Shown piece after piece: positions 25,206 through 34,435 of a DNA stretch of 64,000 nucleotides. The notes below the pieces were generated by a model. The model was not told where the DNA came from and ran no database searches. It saw nothing but the letters and a program-made list of their open reading frames with translations. The stretch is taken from the NCBI GenBank assembly GCA_046351415.1, contig JAXLYO010000005.1, positions 124,001-188,000 of the forward strand, given 5' to 3'. How positions within the stretch are numbered: the stretch's first letter is position 1; each line of letters opens with the position of its first letter. Source of the DNA: JABFRG01 sp046351415. Its GTDB lineage: Bacteria > Myxococcota_A > Polyangia > Polyangiales > Polyangiaceae. Made by a program: the position numbers and the translations under genes.

Positions 25206-26399
25206 GTGGCAGCCGGACCGTCCGAAGCAGAAGTCCTCGTAGGAGAGCTGGAGTCGCGCGTCGATCGACTCCGTGCACTCTACGAGCAGTACTTCCTCGG
25301 CTTCGAAAAACTCGAGCCACTCATTCCGCGCAAGGACGTCGATCGGCGCTTCGATGCGATTCGCCGTCTGCACTTTCGCAATACAGCGCTGCGCTTCAAG
25401 TTCAACATGCTGCAGCAGCGGTACAACACGTTCCAGATGTACTGGCTACGCATCTGCAGGCAGATCGAAGAAGGCACGTACCAGCGCCATCTCAACAAGG
25501 CGAAGAAGCGCGCACAGCAGCAGCAGGTCGAAGAAGAGAACTCGCGAAAGAGCATCGACGACGGGTGGAACGTCGACATCGACGTGACGGAGTCGCCGGA
25601 GGATCTCTTCGCGTCCTTCGAAGCCGCGCAGACGAAGCCTCCTTCGAAGCCACCGGTCTTTTCGATTCCGCCCGCCGCCGTCACGTCGCTCGGCGTGGAC
25701 GACCCCTTCGCGATGTCGATGCCGCCACCTCCAAAGGTGAAGAGCGACATTCCGGCGCTGGCTGCGGCGCTCCGCACGCCTTCACCCGCGAAGTCACCGG
25801 CGAACGTGACGCCGGCCGGTGCCTTCAAGCCGTCCATTCCTCCGCGCATCGCGCCAGGGTCGATGGTGCAAGGAAGCGAAAAGAAGCCGGTCGTCCTGCG
25901 CAAGGCCGAGCCCACGGCGCCACGCACGGTTGCACCCGATGCGCTGAACGCGCCGAAGACGATCATCGCGCCACCGATGGGAAGCATGTTGCCGGGGGCT
26001 GCATCGCCTCCTCCGCCCGCGCATACGCCAGCCGCCGCCTTTCAGCCCGCGCCGCGTCCGCCCACCATGGTGCCCGGTGCGGGGGCTACGATCAAAGCGC
26101 CGCCGCTCGTGTTCACGAAGGTCGCCAAGCCCGCCGCCGCCTCTCCCGCAGCTGCGGCGCCTGCACACAAGCCGGCAGCAGCGCCCGCTCCGAAAGAAGC
26201 AGCAGCGCCCCCGAGCGCCCCCAAAGCACCGCCGAAGCCTCCGCCGAGCAGCCCGAAAACCGCGCCGAAGCCTTCACCCGTGAAAGCGGGCGCGCCTCGT
26301 CCGCCGATGCCTTCTGCGGCGAAGGGAGCGCCGCTCATTCGCCCGAAGGCGCCCGAGCCTCCCCGCACTCAGCCCGCGAAGCCCGAGAACGCGAAGTAG
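25206..26399 (+). CDS. Conserved myxobacterial protein: helical N-terminal domain, Pro/Ala-rich tail
   Basis: About 397 residues. The first 115 are strongly helical and well ordered (SEAEVLVGELESRVDRLRALY, RRLHFRNTALRFKFNMLQQ, YWLRICRQIEEGTYQRHL). I think this is a domain shared by myxobacteria, with no function known to me. The remaining 280 residues are low complexity, dominated by Pro, Ala and Lys (for example KPAAAPAPKEAAAPPSAPK), and look disordered. There is no signal peptide or membrane segment. The GTG start was chosen because GGAG (25197-25200) lies five bases upstream; a TTG at 25167 would add 13 residues. It is convergent with a small gene, with a hairpin between them. Confidence 0.75.
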   Translation: MAAGPSEAEVLVGELESRVDRLRALYEQYFLGFEKLEPLIPRKDVDRRFDAIRRLHFRNTALRFKFNMLQQRYNTFQMYWLRICRQIEEGTYQRHLNKAKKRAQQQQVEEENSRKSIDDGWNVDIDVTESPEDLFASFEAAQTKPPSKPPVFSIPPAAVTSLGVDDPFAMSMPPPPKVKSDIPALAAALRTPSPAKSPANVTPAGAFKPSIPPRIAPGSMVQGSEKKPVVLRKAEPTAPRTVAPDALNAPKTIIAPPMGSMLPGAASPPPPAHTPAAAFQPAPRPPTMVPGAGATIKAPPLVFTKVAKPAAASPAAAAPAHKPAAAPAPKEAAAPPSAPKAPPKPPPSSPKTAPKPSPVKAGAPRPPMPSAAKGAPLIRPKAPEPPRTQPAKPENAK

Positions 26400-26405
26400 A
26401 CCTGT

Positions 26406-26420
26406 AGCCGCGAGGCGGCT
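26406..26420. terminator. Hairpin between convergent genes, possible terminator
   Basis: AGCCGC at 26406-26411 pairs perfectly with GCGGCT at 26415-26420 around a three-base loop, followed by CTTT. It sits seven bases past the stop of the 397-aa gene and three bases before the stop of the opposite small gene. The T run is short, so termination strength is uncertain. Confidence 0.4.
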
Positions 26421-26422
26421 CT

Positions 26423-26671
26423 TTAGCGACGGAAGCGACTCGAAGCAGGCGCGGCGTCGTCGCAAAAGAGGATGGCGCAGTGACGCCCCTCTTGCGAACG
26501 AATGCGCGTGCAGAGCTCGACGAGGTCATCGTCGGCGTCGACGACGGCGCCTTCGAGTGGCTCTGCCGTCCTGCCGTCGTAGACGCATTCGTCGAGAGCG
26601 ACCCACCTGCCGCGATACTCCGCCGATTCACGAATTGCTGGCCAAGGCATCCGAACAGACATGTTCACCAT
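26423..26671 (-). CDS. Small DUF5678-like hypothetical protein
   Basis: About 82 residues from the ATG at 26671; other in-frame Met codons follow at about 26662 and 26650, and a TTG at 26734 would give 103. The middle reads AEYRGRWVALDECVYDGRTA and then VVDADDDLVELCTRIRSQEG. The pattern of a Tyr-x-Gly-x-Trp-Val-Ala-Leu followed by a short sheet and a helix is that of DUF5678-type proteins, small proteins of unknown role. The coordinates of the start are reliable to about one base. It is downstream of, and on the same strand as, the lipoprotein gene that ends at 26753. Confidence 0.55.
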   Translation of the reverse strand: MVNMSVRMPWPAIRESAEYRGRWVALDECVYDGRTAEPLEGAVVDADDDLVELCTRIRSQEGRHCAILFCDDAAPASSRFRR

Positions 26672-26752
26672 GGGAGAAGGCGCGAATGGATAGTCCAACG
26701 CCAAGGGGAGGGCAACTGAATCGGACACCGCCAAAATCGCCGGACTTTACGG

Positions 26753-27853
26753 CTATTTGTCGCCGATGGCGACGCGAACGACGTCATCCGACGTGAGCAC
26801 GTAGACGTGCGCGCCGTCGGAGGATGCTTCGCGAACCGGAGGCAGGTCGGTCGTGACCCACCGGACCTCGCCGAGTGCTTCATGCGTCCACGAGTCTGAC
26901 CCCGTCGTCATGGCGCGAGAGAGAAGCGCCGTCGCACCATCGGAGGCTTTCGCACTCGATCCCGTCTGAGAGCGCGCTTCGGGAGCGGTGGTCGCCCAGA
27001 ACACACGCTCTTGCGTGAGTGCGAGCGCGCACGAGGAGGGGACGTTCGCCACGAAGGATGCGGGAGCGCTTCGACCGTCCCAATAGCGCAGCACGGTCGT
27101 GCCATCGGTGATCACGAGTCCCGAGGCAGAAGCAGCCATCGCGCACGGCGCCGTCGTGAGTTCGACACTGCGTTCGTCTTGACGACTGTCATTCGAAAAG
27201 CGCACCACACGGCCTCCCGACGCGGTCTTCATGCCGACGTAGACCGCGTCTCCCTCTGCGGCGAGCGAGACCATCTCTGCACCGGGAACGTTGCGCATGC
27301 GTACGTTGCCATCTCCGAGGCCCACAGTGACGATCATCGACGGATCCGAAGACAGGCGTAGCACCGCGTCCGTCCCCGTCGCGACGATGTGCGAGGGCGT
27401 GCCGAACGTGCGCGCTGCGAGCCGACTCTCCCCTCCGCGCTCGGGAAGCGCAACCACGCGACCATCGCCAAGCGCGAGGACGAGCTCGGTCCCGGAGCGC
27501 GCCACGCCGACGGGGGCGGAGCCGAATCGATCCGCCCAGAGCTGGTAGCGCTCTCCCGTGGCTTTCGAGACGGCCCACAGCGCTCCATTCTCGGAGCGAA
27601 CGCCATTCAGCTTGCTGGTTTTTGTTGCAACATACACATACTCACGTCCGAGCAAAATGGCACTCGGGGCATCGTCGAAGTGGGCGAAAAGCGTCGCGCC
27701 CGCTGGGGTGCTCGCGCGGGCGGGTTCTTCGGTCGTCGTCTCGACCGTGGGCGCGACGGCTCCGCCACAACCAGCCGCGCCGAGCGCGAGGCCAAGGGCA
27801 GCGCCCGGAAAGGATCGGGAGAGAAGCGAGAGGCGCGGCAGGTGGTACGACAT
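26753..27853 (-). CDS. Lipoprotein, probably a beta-propeller, function unknown
   Basis: 366 residues. The start ATG gives MSYHLPRLSLLSRSFPG followed by a hydrophobic stretch and a good lipobox (GAAGCGG), so it is probably an outer-membrane or periplasmic lipoprotein. The rest is built of repeated beta strands (ILLGREYVYVATKTS, ALWAVSKATGERYQL, GTELVLALGDGRVVAL, GDAVYVGMKTASGGRV), with about 50 residues per unit. This fits a seven-bladed propeller of the PQQ/Kelch-like sort. No metal or active-site motif is visible. It is divergent from another propeller-like exported protein (27977), 123 bases away, and the two may share a promoter region. Confidence 0.75.
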   Translation of the reverse strand: MSYHLPRLSLLSRSFPGAALGLALGAAGCGGAVAPTVETTTEEPARASTPAGATLFAHFDDAPSAILLGREYVYVATKTSKLNGVRSENGALWAVSKATGERYQLWADRFGSAPVGVARSGTELVLALGDGRVVALPERGGESRLAARTFGTPSHIVATGTDAVLRLSSDPSMIVTVGLGDGNVRMRNVPGAEMVSLAAEGDAVYVGMKTASGGRVVRFSNDSRQDERSVELTTAPCAMAASASGLVITDGTTVLRYWDGRSAPASFVANVPSSCALALTQERVFWATTAPEARSQTGSSAKASDGATALLSRAMTTGSDSWTHEALGEVRWVTTDLPPVREASSDGAHVYVLTSDDVVRVAIGDK

Positions 27854-27976
27854 GTGGGAGAACCCATCAGAGAATCCGAAGGGGGGCCAACTTTCGGACA
27901 CTCCGCCGGGATTCGGGCGCCACAGGGTCGCGGAATGTTGCGCGAGGCCCCGTCTGGTGGCACGAAGAGGATCTCG

Positions 27977-29146
27977 ATGCTGAAGCGGCGCCCTGTCCTC
28001 CTCGCAGCCGGTTTGCTCCTCTCCGCAGCCGTCGCCCCGTTCCTTTTCTGGCACTCCAAGGCACAAGGGTCGCCCGGCGAAGCGACTTCGACGCGCGCAA
28101 GCGCTCCGTCTTTTCCGGAGGTCATCGTCGTCGCGACTCCGCACGACGCGGAAGCCGAGGCGAGCGAGGTCCGTCGCATCGTACCGGGCGCCTCCGCCAA
28201 AGCATCGGACGTGCTCGGTGTCATTCATCACCCCGCGCAGAGCGTCATTCGTGGCGACGCGACGCAAGATGGTGCCACGGCATTCGTGGTCGCCGATTCG
28301 GAAGCACACGATTTCGGCGCACGCCTCTATCGCGTCGACGGAAAGGTCGCAGACCTCGGTGGTGGCGTCCTCCACGCATCGCGGCCCCTCGTCTCGGAAA
28401 ACGGATTCGTCTACGTCGAGCGCGGCAAGGCCGGTTCGCAGCTTGTCGATGCCGATGGCAAAGCCAGCATGCGTGTCGACCGCCTCACCATCGACGAGAT
28501 CCGACCGCTCGAATCGTCGCCGCGGTTCCGTACCGTCTTCTCGGCCGAGGGCTATGCACTCCATCTCGCGGGCGAGTGGCAAGGCAAGCTCGTCGTCTAT
28601 CGCGTCGACCCGAACGGGGCCGCCATCGTCCTCGTTTCGCGTGACGGCTCCAGCGTCAAAGAAGTCGCGCGCATCCCCTCCTTCGCACGGGATTTCTCGG
28701 TGCACGATACGCGGCTCGTCTTCAGCAATCGCTCGCCCGACGACACGCACGTTTGGCACGTCGTCGAGCTCTCGCTCGAATCGGGAACGAGTCAGGTCCT
28801 CGCAACACAGCGCGACGACTCCGTCTCCCCATTCGCCCTCGCGAAGCGCACGCTAATGGGGACTGCGCTCCGGACCGGCCTCGTCGAAGTGCCGCGAGCC
28901 GGGAGCGCAACGAACGGAAATGCGCCCGAACTCCGTGCACCCGCGGGAGCGGGCTACTACCAAGTCGTCGACGTGACACCGAGCGAGTCGCAGTGGGTCG
29001 TGTCGTTCGTGCCTTCGGTCCCGCCCCTTTTCGATCAAACCTGGGCGATCGACGAGAGCCGCAACGTCTCCGTGCGCCTCGGCAATGGCAGCGAACGTGT
29101 CGAAGTCCTTCGTGTCGTTTCCTCCCGCACGGGTGGCGTTCGATGA
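27977..29146 (+). CDS. Membrane-anchored or exported beta-propeller-like protein
   Basis: 389 residues. An N-terminal hydrophobic segment (LLAAGLLLSAAVAPFLFW) acts as a signal peptide or anchor. The remainder repeats short beta-rich units (GARLYRVDGKVADLGGGVLH, LVYRVDPNG-like, TRLVFSNRSPDDTHVW), as in WD40-like/TolB-type propellers. The start ATG has AGAGGA upstream. The longer frame to 27389 is a shadow of the divergent lipoprotein gene. The stop overlaps the start of the next gene (ATGA), so it is co-expressed with the lytic-transglycosylase-like protein. Function unknown. Confidence 0.8.
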   Translation: MLKRRPVLLAAGLLLSAAVAPFLFWHSKAQGSPGEATSTRASAPSFPEVIVVATPHDAEAEASEVRRIVPGASAKASDVLGVIHHPAQSVIRGDATQDGATAFVVADSEAHDFGARLYRVDGKVADLGGGVLHASRPLVSENGFVYVERGKAGSQLVDADGKASMRVDRLTIDEIRPLESSPRFRTVFSAEGYALHLAGEWQGKLVVYRVDPNGAAIVLVSRDGSSVKEVARIPSFARDFSVHDTRLVFSNRSPDDTHVWHVVELSLESGTSQVLATQRDDSVSPFALAKRTLMGTALRTGLVEVPRAGSATNGNAPELRAPAGAGYYQVVDVTPSESQWVVSFVPSVPPLFDQTWAIDESRNVSVRLGNGSERVEVLRVVSSRTGGVR

Positions 29147-30276
29147 AGCGCTCCCTGGTTGCAGCAGGCGCATTCGGTGCGAGTGTACTTTGCACACTTT
29201 CGGCAAACGCCTACTGTCCGAGCTACACGCCGGCCCAAACCGCCGGCGGACAGAAGTGTGGCGTCGAGCCAGCGCCCGGAACGAATCCGACGGTGCTCGA
29301 ATGGCAGGACATCTTTTCGAAGGTGCACGCAGGCCCCACTTCGTGGGGAACCTCTGGTCCCGAGATCGGGACGATGAACTCCGGCTGCGGCAAACCGACG
29401 CCGAAAACTCCCGTGACCGCGCACTTCCCTTGCGTTCTCCTCAAGGCCATCGCGATGCAAGAGACGTTCTGGATCCACTTCTGCAAGCCGGAGTCACCGG
29501 CGGGCTCCGTAGGCGCGCCTTCACGCACCATCGTTTCGTTCGATTGCGGTTACGGCGTCAGCCAGGTCACGAGCGGCATGCACGTCGGCGAGAACCCGAA
29601 ATTCGATCGCGCTCGTGTCGCGAGCGACCCGACGTACAACCTCGCAACGGGGACGCTCATCCTGCGCGACAAGTGGGCCGCTACACCTTGCGTCGGTGAC
29701 AACATCCCCGACAACGTGGAGCACTGGTACATCGCAACGTGGGCGTACAACGGTCTCGCGTATTCCAACAACCCGAACAACCCCAACTTGAAGTCGGGTC
29801 GTGGGCCTTACGACCCCAAGAACGGCGGCGCGTACGCGTATCAGGAAAAGGTCTGGGGCCATATGGAGCACCCCCAGACGCCGCAGCACTGGACCAAGCT
29901 CGAGCCCGCTTATCCGAATCGCGGCGATCTCGGAAACGACGGGACGCCTGGGACCATTCCCGATCCGAATTGCGGGTCGCCCACGAGCTGCACGACGAAG
30001 CGGGGCCTCCACACCTCGTCCTGCGTCAAAGACGCTCCGAAGCCGACAGACGACGGCGGCACGACGACCCCCATCGTCGGTGTGGATGGCGGCAATGTGA
30101 GTTCCGATGGCGGCGGCGGCAATGGCGCCGCGCCGACCGGCGACGAAGGCTGCGGATGCATCGTTGCAGGAAAGAAGTCCACGAGCGCGAAGGGTGCAGG
30201 TACGCTCGCGCTCGGGCTGTTCTTGGGCCTCAGCGCTTGGAAGCGGCGAGCTCTTCGGCAATCTGCACGGCGTTGA
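29143..30276 (+). CDS. Lysozyme/SLT-like exported protein with MYXO-CTERM-type tail
   Basis: 377 residues with an N-terminal signal peptide (ending SANAYC). The central part resembles a soluble lytic transglycosylase fold: LLKAIAMQETFW with a candidate catalytic Glu107, then CGYGVSQVT, and YNLATGTLILRDKW. Many cysteines suggest disulphides. After a Gly/Asp-rich linker the C-terminus has a GCGC motif, a hydrophobic helix (TLALGLFLGLSAW) and an Arg cluster (KRRALRQSARR). This is the MYXO-CTERM type of surface-sorting signal. It is likely a cell-surface peptidoglycan-acting or binding protein. Its last 47 bases overlap the 3' end of asd on the other strand. Confidence 0.75.
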   Translation: MKRSLVAAGAFGASVLCTLSANAYCPSYTPAQTAGGQKCGVEPAPGTNPTVLEWQDIFSKVHAGPTSWGTSGPEIGTMNSGCGKPTPKTPVTAHFPCVLLKAIAMQETFWIHFCKPESPAGSVGAPSRTIVSFDCGYGVSQVTSGMHVGENPKFDRARVASDPTYNLATGTLILRDKWAATPCVGDNIPDNVEHWYIATWAYNGLAYSNNPNNPNLKSGRGPYDPKNGGAYAYQEKVWGHMEHPQTPQHWTKLEPAYPNRGDLGNDGTPGTIPDPNCGSPTSCTTKRGLHTSSCVKDAPKPTDDGGTTTPIVGVDGGNVSSDGGGGNGAAPTGDEGCGCIVAGKKSTSAKGAGTLALGLFLGLSAWKRRALRQSARR

Positions 30277-31240
30277 GCGCAGCGCCCTTTCGGAGGTTGT
30301 CGCTCACGACGAACAGATTGATGGCGCCTTGAACCGCGAGGTCGTTGCGCACGCGCCCGACGTATACCGGGTCGGTGTCGGCTGCGATGCGCGGCTGCGG
30401 ATGGTTGCCGGGAGCATAAGGCTCGTCCATGAGCACGACGCCGGGGGCCGTTCGGAGAAGGTCTTTGGCTTCTTGCGCAGTTACAGGGCGATGAAACTCC
30501 GCAAAGATTGCCTCCGAGTGACCTGTACGAACCGGAACGCGCACCGTGGTTGGTGAAATACCGATGGATGCGTCGCCCAAGATCTTGCGCGTCTCGTTCA
30601 CCATCTTCCACTCCTCTTCCGAGTAGTCGTCGGCGCCGGCCTTCCAATCGCAGAGGACGTTGAACGATAGGAGGCCGGGAAAGACCGACGCTTCGGCCTT
30701 CTCGCCCGCGAGTTCGCTTTTCGCCGTGCGGACGAGCTCTTCGACCGCTGCCTGGCCCTTGCCACTCGCCGCCTGATAGGTCGAGACGACGATGTGTTTG
30801 AGCTTTGCCGCGTCGTGGAGCGGTTTCAGCGCAACGAGCATTTGGATGGTCGAACAGTTCGGGTTGGCGATGATGCCCTTCGGCCTTTGCGAGGCCGCGG
30901 CCATGTTGACCTCTGGCACGACGAGGGGCACTTCGGGGTCCATACGGAATGCGCTCGAATTATCGATGACGATGGCCCCGGCCTTCGCCGCGATAGGGCC
31001 GAATTCGCGAGAAACGCTGGCACCGGCACTGAAAAGGGCGAAGTCGACGCCCTTGAAGCTCTCGGCCGTAAGCTCCTCGACCTTCACGGTTCCGCCTCTG
31101 AAAGGCAGCGACGTGCCCGCACTTCGCGCGCTGGCGAGGGCGCGCACTTCACGGACGGGAAAGTTCCGACGCTCGAGCGTCGCGAGCATCTCACGGCCCA
31201 CGACCCCCGTCGCGCCAACCACGGCAACGATGAACGACAT
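30230..31240 (-). CDS. asd: Aspartate-semialdehyde dehydrogenase
   Basis: 336 residues, usual length. It begins MSFIVAVVGATGVVGREML with the NADP-binding GxTGxxG motif, and has FSAGASVSREF, the active-site cysteine C129 in ANPNCSTIQM, and RVPVRTGHSEAIF with the active-site His. It makes aspartate semialdehyde from aspartyl phosphate for lysine/diaminopimelate, threonine and methionine synthesis. The ATG at 31240 was chosen; the frame to 31276 continues into the divergent gene's promoter. It is transcribed alone, divergent from the large lipoprotein gene (69 bases apart), and its 3' end overlaps the gene 29143-30276 by 47 bases. Confidence 0.96.
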   Translation of the reverse strand: MSFIVAVVGATGVVGREMLATLERRNFPVREVRALASARSAGTSLPFRGGTVKVEELTAESFKGVDFALFSAGASVSREFGPIAAKAGAIVIDNSSAFRMDPEVPLVVPEVNMAAASQRPKGIIANPNCSTIQMLVALKPLHDAAKLKHIVVSTYQAASGKGQAAVEELVRTAKSELAGEKAEASVFPGLLSFNVLCDWKAGADDYSEEEWKMVNETRKILGDASIGISPTTVRVPVRTGHSEAIFAEFHRPVTAQEAKDLLRTAPGVVLMDEPYAPGNHPQPRIAADTDPVYVGRVRNDLAVQGAINLFVVSDNLRKGAALNAVQIAEELAASKR

Positions 31241-31309
31241 GATGGTAACCCTAGCGAGGTGCCCCACAGAAGGCAACGAACGGGACCTGTGTTAGACTTC
31301 GAACCCACG

Positions 31310-34300
31310 ATGCACGCGGGTTATCGCTCGATCCTTCGCGCCCTCGCGTTCGCGTGTACGCCACTCCTCGCCGTGTCGAGCTGCGGCGCTCCCCCGTCCC
31401 TGAAAGGCCAAGCTTCGAATGCCGCGGAGCCTGCGGGAAGGCTGCCTCAAGCACCGACAGCGACCTGGACCCGCGGCACCGAGCTTCGGGACACCGCACG
31501 GTCACGCGGCGCCTACTTCGTGCCGGCGGGCCTCCCACCGGGGTCCTCGTTGGTATCCGCCCTGCCCGACGGAACCAGACTGCTGACGGTCGATGGACTT
31601 CGCGTAGCCGAAGGCGCCCACGGAACCCTTCGAGCTGCCCCCACGCGCTTTACTGCGACGCCCAAGGTGTTGCGGCTCGGCGCGCACTTGGGCGGCGGCT
31701 ACCTCTTCGTCGTGGGGGGCACTGTCTGGAAGGCTGCCGGATGGCTCGACGAAGCCAAGCCGCTCTGGGTGTCCGCGCTCGACGTCGCCACACTGTACGA
31801 AGGGCTCGATCGCATCTACGCGAGGTCTGCGAACGGCACGCTCACCGCGTTCGACGTCCAGAGCGGTGCTACGCTCGACCTCGGCGGATGGCCACGCACA
31901 CCGACGGTGACGACGCTCCTCGCCCTCGATCGATTCCGCGCTGTCGCACTCTCTGACTTGCGCGGCGTACTCTTCACCGAAGACGCCGGCAAGACGTGGA
32001 CGGCGCAAGCTCCGTCCTTCGACCCGCAATCGCTCGCGCGCGCGGCCGATGGCGTCGTCATCGCCGGCACCGAAGGCACACCTCCCCGTCCCGTTCGCTA
32101 CCTCGTCGGCGCGCAAGGCTTCCTTTCTCCCCTTCCCGCCGATGCGCAAAGCGTGGCCTCCGCGACGCCGGCCGCGCCATCGCCAAGCGCGAGCGCTGTC
32201 CCCAAAGGCACGACCGCACAGTCGTCTCGCACCGCCAACCTCGTGGTCGAGGGGTGGCCCCTCGGCGACGGCACGTTCCTGCACGCGTTCGAAGGCGACC
32301 TCGTCCGTTACGATGGAGCGACGTTCCGCGAAGTCGGAAGGGCCGTAGGTGCGTTCGAAGACCGGCGCGCGACATGCCACGGCATCGCCCTCCCGAAAAA
32401 GTCCGACAAGGCAGCGTTCGGCTTCGTGTGTGGTGAGCCCGAAGGCGCAACGACGGTCTACGCGTACGTGGCCGGTGCACTCGAGCGCCGCATTCGCTTC
32501 GCGGCGCCGCGGGAAATCCACGCCGCGGGAACGGGAAGCCTCGCCGTTCGCGGGAACTGCGACGACGCGCGCTTTCGACAGAGCAAAGGGCAGAGTCCGA
32601 CCTACTGCATCGTGAACGAGAGCGGCTCGACGCGAGAGGTCGACCTCCGAGGTTCCGTCGATCAGGCACGACTCGTGGCGCTCGCCGACGGGCGCATCGT
32701 CGTGCTCTCTCCGCCGCACGGCGTCCTTGGTCATGCGCGTATCAGCCTGCTCGAAAATGGCTCGGCCAAGACCATTCCGCTGCAGTTTGCACCCAATCTA
32801 CTGAACAAGGTCGCGTCGGTGCTCGAACACGGCCTATGGCTCGACAATTGGGAGGAACGCGAGCCAGGAACAATCGGCGGTTGGGTCGAGGCCGGGGGCG
32901 CACTCGTGGGCGTCGAAGTCCAGACGTCGACCGGTCGTACGGTGACCGGTACACTGCTCACGGACCCCGTGGCCTATTCGACCTCCGGACGCTTCGGATT
33001 CGGCTGGACGAATGGAAGGCGCGGCTTCGAAACGGTCGATGGCGGCATGCACTGGGACCAGGTGTCCGTGCCTGATCGCGACAGTGGATCGGTGAGTGCG
33101 CTTCGCGGTTGCAGTCCAGTCGGCTGCGTCGGACGCGGGTGGATCCGAATCGGATGGGGCGACGCCAAAGATCCCGACATGCCGACGATGCAAAGCGTGA
33201 AGTCGAAGAGCTCACGGTCTCCAGGCTTGTCGCTGTCGTGTGAAGTCGAGAAGCGCGTCGCGGCAGTGACAAAGGACGATTCGTCGGAGGAAACCAGTCA
33301 TCGCGTGGCTGCGATGCCGAGCCGATTCCGAGGACTCGCGAGTCGCGCGCCCGCGGTCCCCGCTACATGGTCGTCTGCCGAGCCTTTCTGGAATACGCCA
33401 GGCCCTGCGACACCTCGGGACGCGATCGTCGTCCACGGTGATTCGTTCGATATCTTCGGAGGCAGCCGCAATCTCGGTCTCGTCGGCCGCGCCTACGCGT
33501 GGGGACCCAAGGGTATCGATTGGGATCGCGGAGTTTCGTGGAACGTGTACTGGCTGTCTCCATTCGACGCTTCGAACCGCACGATGCACGCAAAGGCCAC
33601 GACCATTCCGGCACCGGTGCTCGACTGGCTGAAGCCCCTCTCCGTGCGTGGAGGGCCGAGCGCGAATTGGCAGATTGCGGTCGACGATTCAGAGCACGCG
33701 CTCTTCGGAATGCGCGCCTACACGAACGGTTCCTTCACGACGACGCTGTTCGCTTTGGACGCCAGTCGCACGGCAGCACAGATCTCGCGAAACGACGGTG
33801 AGACCTTTGGACAAGTGGGCGCAGCCGTTCGCGTGGGTTCGCGGTGGGTCGTCATGCAGACGCAACCTTCCTCTCCCGAGCGCCCCGCAATTGCATTGTT
33901 CGTCATCGAGGGGACCAGTGCTCGTCTCGTCGCGAAACTTCCTCGCATCCTCGCGGGCGCGCAATCCGTGACGCTCCGACTCGCCGCGGGCCCCACCGAT
34001 CACACCGTAGGCATCGTCGTCGACCCCAATGGCTCGGGCGCCGAGCGCTGGATCATCCCCGTGAAGCTCGACTCCGGGGAGGTGCTCGATCCGGAGCCCG
34101 TGGGACTCGTCGACTTCACGGACAAGTCCCTTCGCGGCTGTGATCGCGCTGGTGGTTACCGTTTCGACACCCCGGTCCAAGGCACCGTCACCATGGGCGC
34201 TCCCGGTAACCTGTTCAACGTGGTCGCGCGCGTCCGCGTCGCCCAGAACTTCGCGTGCATCGAAGCCATGACCGGCAACTACAACCAAGCGCTCTCGGAC

Positions 34301-34435
34301 CTCATGCAAGTACGGCCGAGAGCGACAGCGAAGCCCGGGACCGCCTCGACGACCGAGGCGAAGAACGACGCATTCTTCGCGAGTGCAGCGGTGGCCGGAA
34401 CACGCCAACTGCTGCGCTGCAAAGCGACGCAGTGA
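31310..34435 (+). CDS. Large lipoprotein with Asp-box (BNR)-type repeats
   Basis: 1041 residues. The start ATG gives MHAGYRSILRALAFACT, a hydrophobic stretch and a lipobox (AVSSCGAPP). The open frame extends far upstream only as a shadow of asd. The body is beta-rich with several Asp-box motifs of the S/x-D-x-G-x-T-W type: TEDAGKTWTA near residue 223, VDGGMHWDQV, and SRNDGETFGQV. These are found in sialidase-like/Ycf48-like propellers. A cysteine pair (RGCSPVGCVGRG) and other cysteines may form disulphides. It is probably a large surface or periplasmic propeller protein; no catalytic signature is seen. It stands alone, with a convergent gene downstream. Confidence 0.8.
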   Translation: MHAGYRSILRALAFACTPLLAVSSCGAPPSLKGQASNAAEPAGRLPQAPTATWTRGTELRDTARSRGAYFVPAGLPPGSSLVSALPDGTRLLTVDGLRVAEGAHGTLRAAPTRFTATPKVLRLGAHLGGGYLFVVGGTVWKAAGWLDEAKPLWVSALDVATLYEGLDRIYARSANGTLTAFDVQSGATLDLGGWPRTPTVTTLLALDRFRAVALSDLRGVLFTEDAGKTWTAQAPSFDPQSLARAADGVVIAGTEGTPPRPVRYLVGAQGFLSPLPADAQSVASATPAAPSPSASAVPKGTTAQSSRTANLVVEGWPLGDGTFLHAFEGDLVRYDGATFREVGRAVGAFEDRRATCHGIALPKKSDKAAFGFVCGEPEGATTVYAYVAGALERRIRFAAPREIHAAGTGSLAVRGNCDDARFRQSKGQSPTYCIVNESGSTREVDLRGSVDQARLVALADGRIVVLSPPHGVLGHARISLLENGSAKTIPLQFAPNLLNKVASVLEHGLWLDNWEEREPGTIGGWVEAGGALVGVEVQTSTGRTVTGTLLTDPVAYSTSGRFGFGWTNGRRGFETVDGGMHWDQVSVPDRDSGSVSALRGCSPVGCVGRGWIRIGWGDAKDPDMPTMQSVKSKSSRSPGLSLSCEVEKRVAAVTKDDSSEETSHRVAAMPSRFRGLASRAPAVPATWSSAEPFWNTPGPATPRDAIVVHGDSFDIFGGSRNLGLVGRAYAWGPKGIDWDRGVSWNVYWLSPFDASNRTMHAKATTIPAPVLDWLKPLSVRGGPSANWQIAVDDSEHALFGMRAYTNGSFTTTLFALDASRTAAQISRNDGETFGQVGAAVRVGSRWVVMQTQPSSPERPAIALFVIEGTSARLVAKLPRILAGAQSVTLRLAAGPTDHTVGIVVDPNGSGAERWIIPVKLDSGEVLDPEPVGLVDFTDKSLRGCDRAGGYRFDTPVQGTVTMGAPGNLFNVVARVRVAQNFACIEAMTGNYNQALSDLMQVRPRATAKPGTASTTEAKNDAFFASAAVAGTRQLLRCKATQ

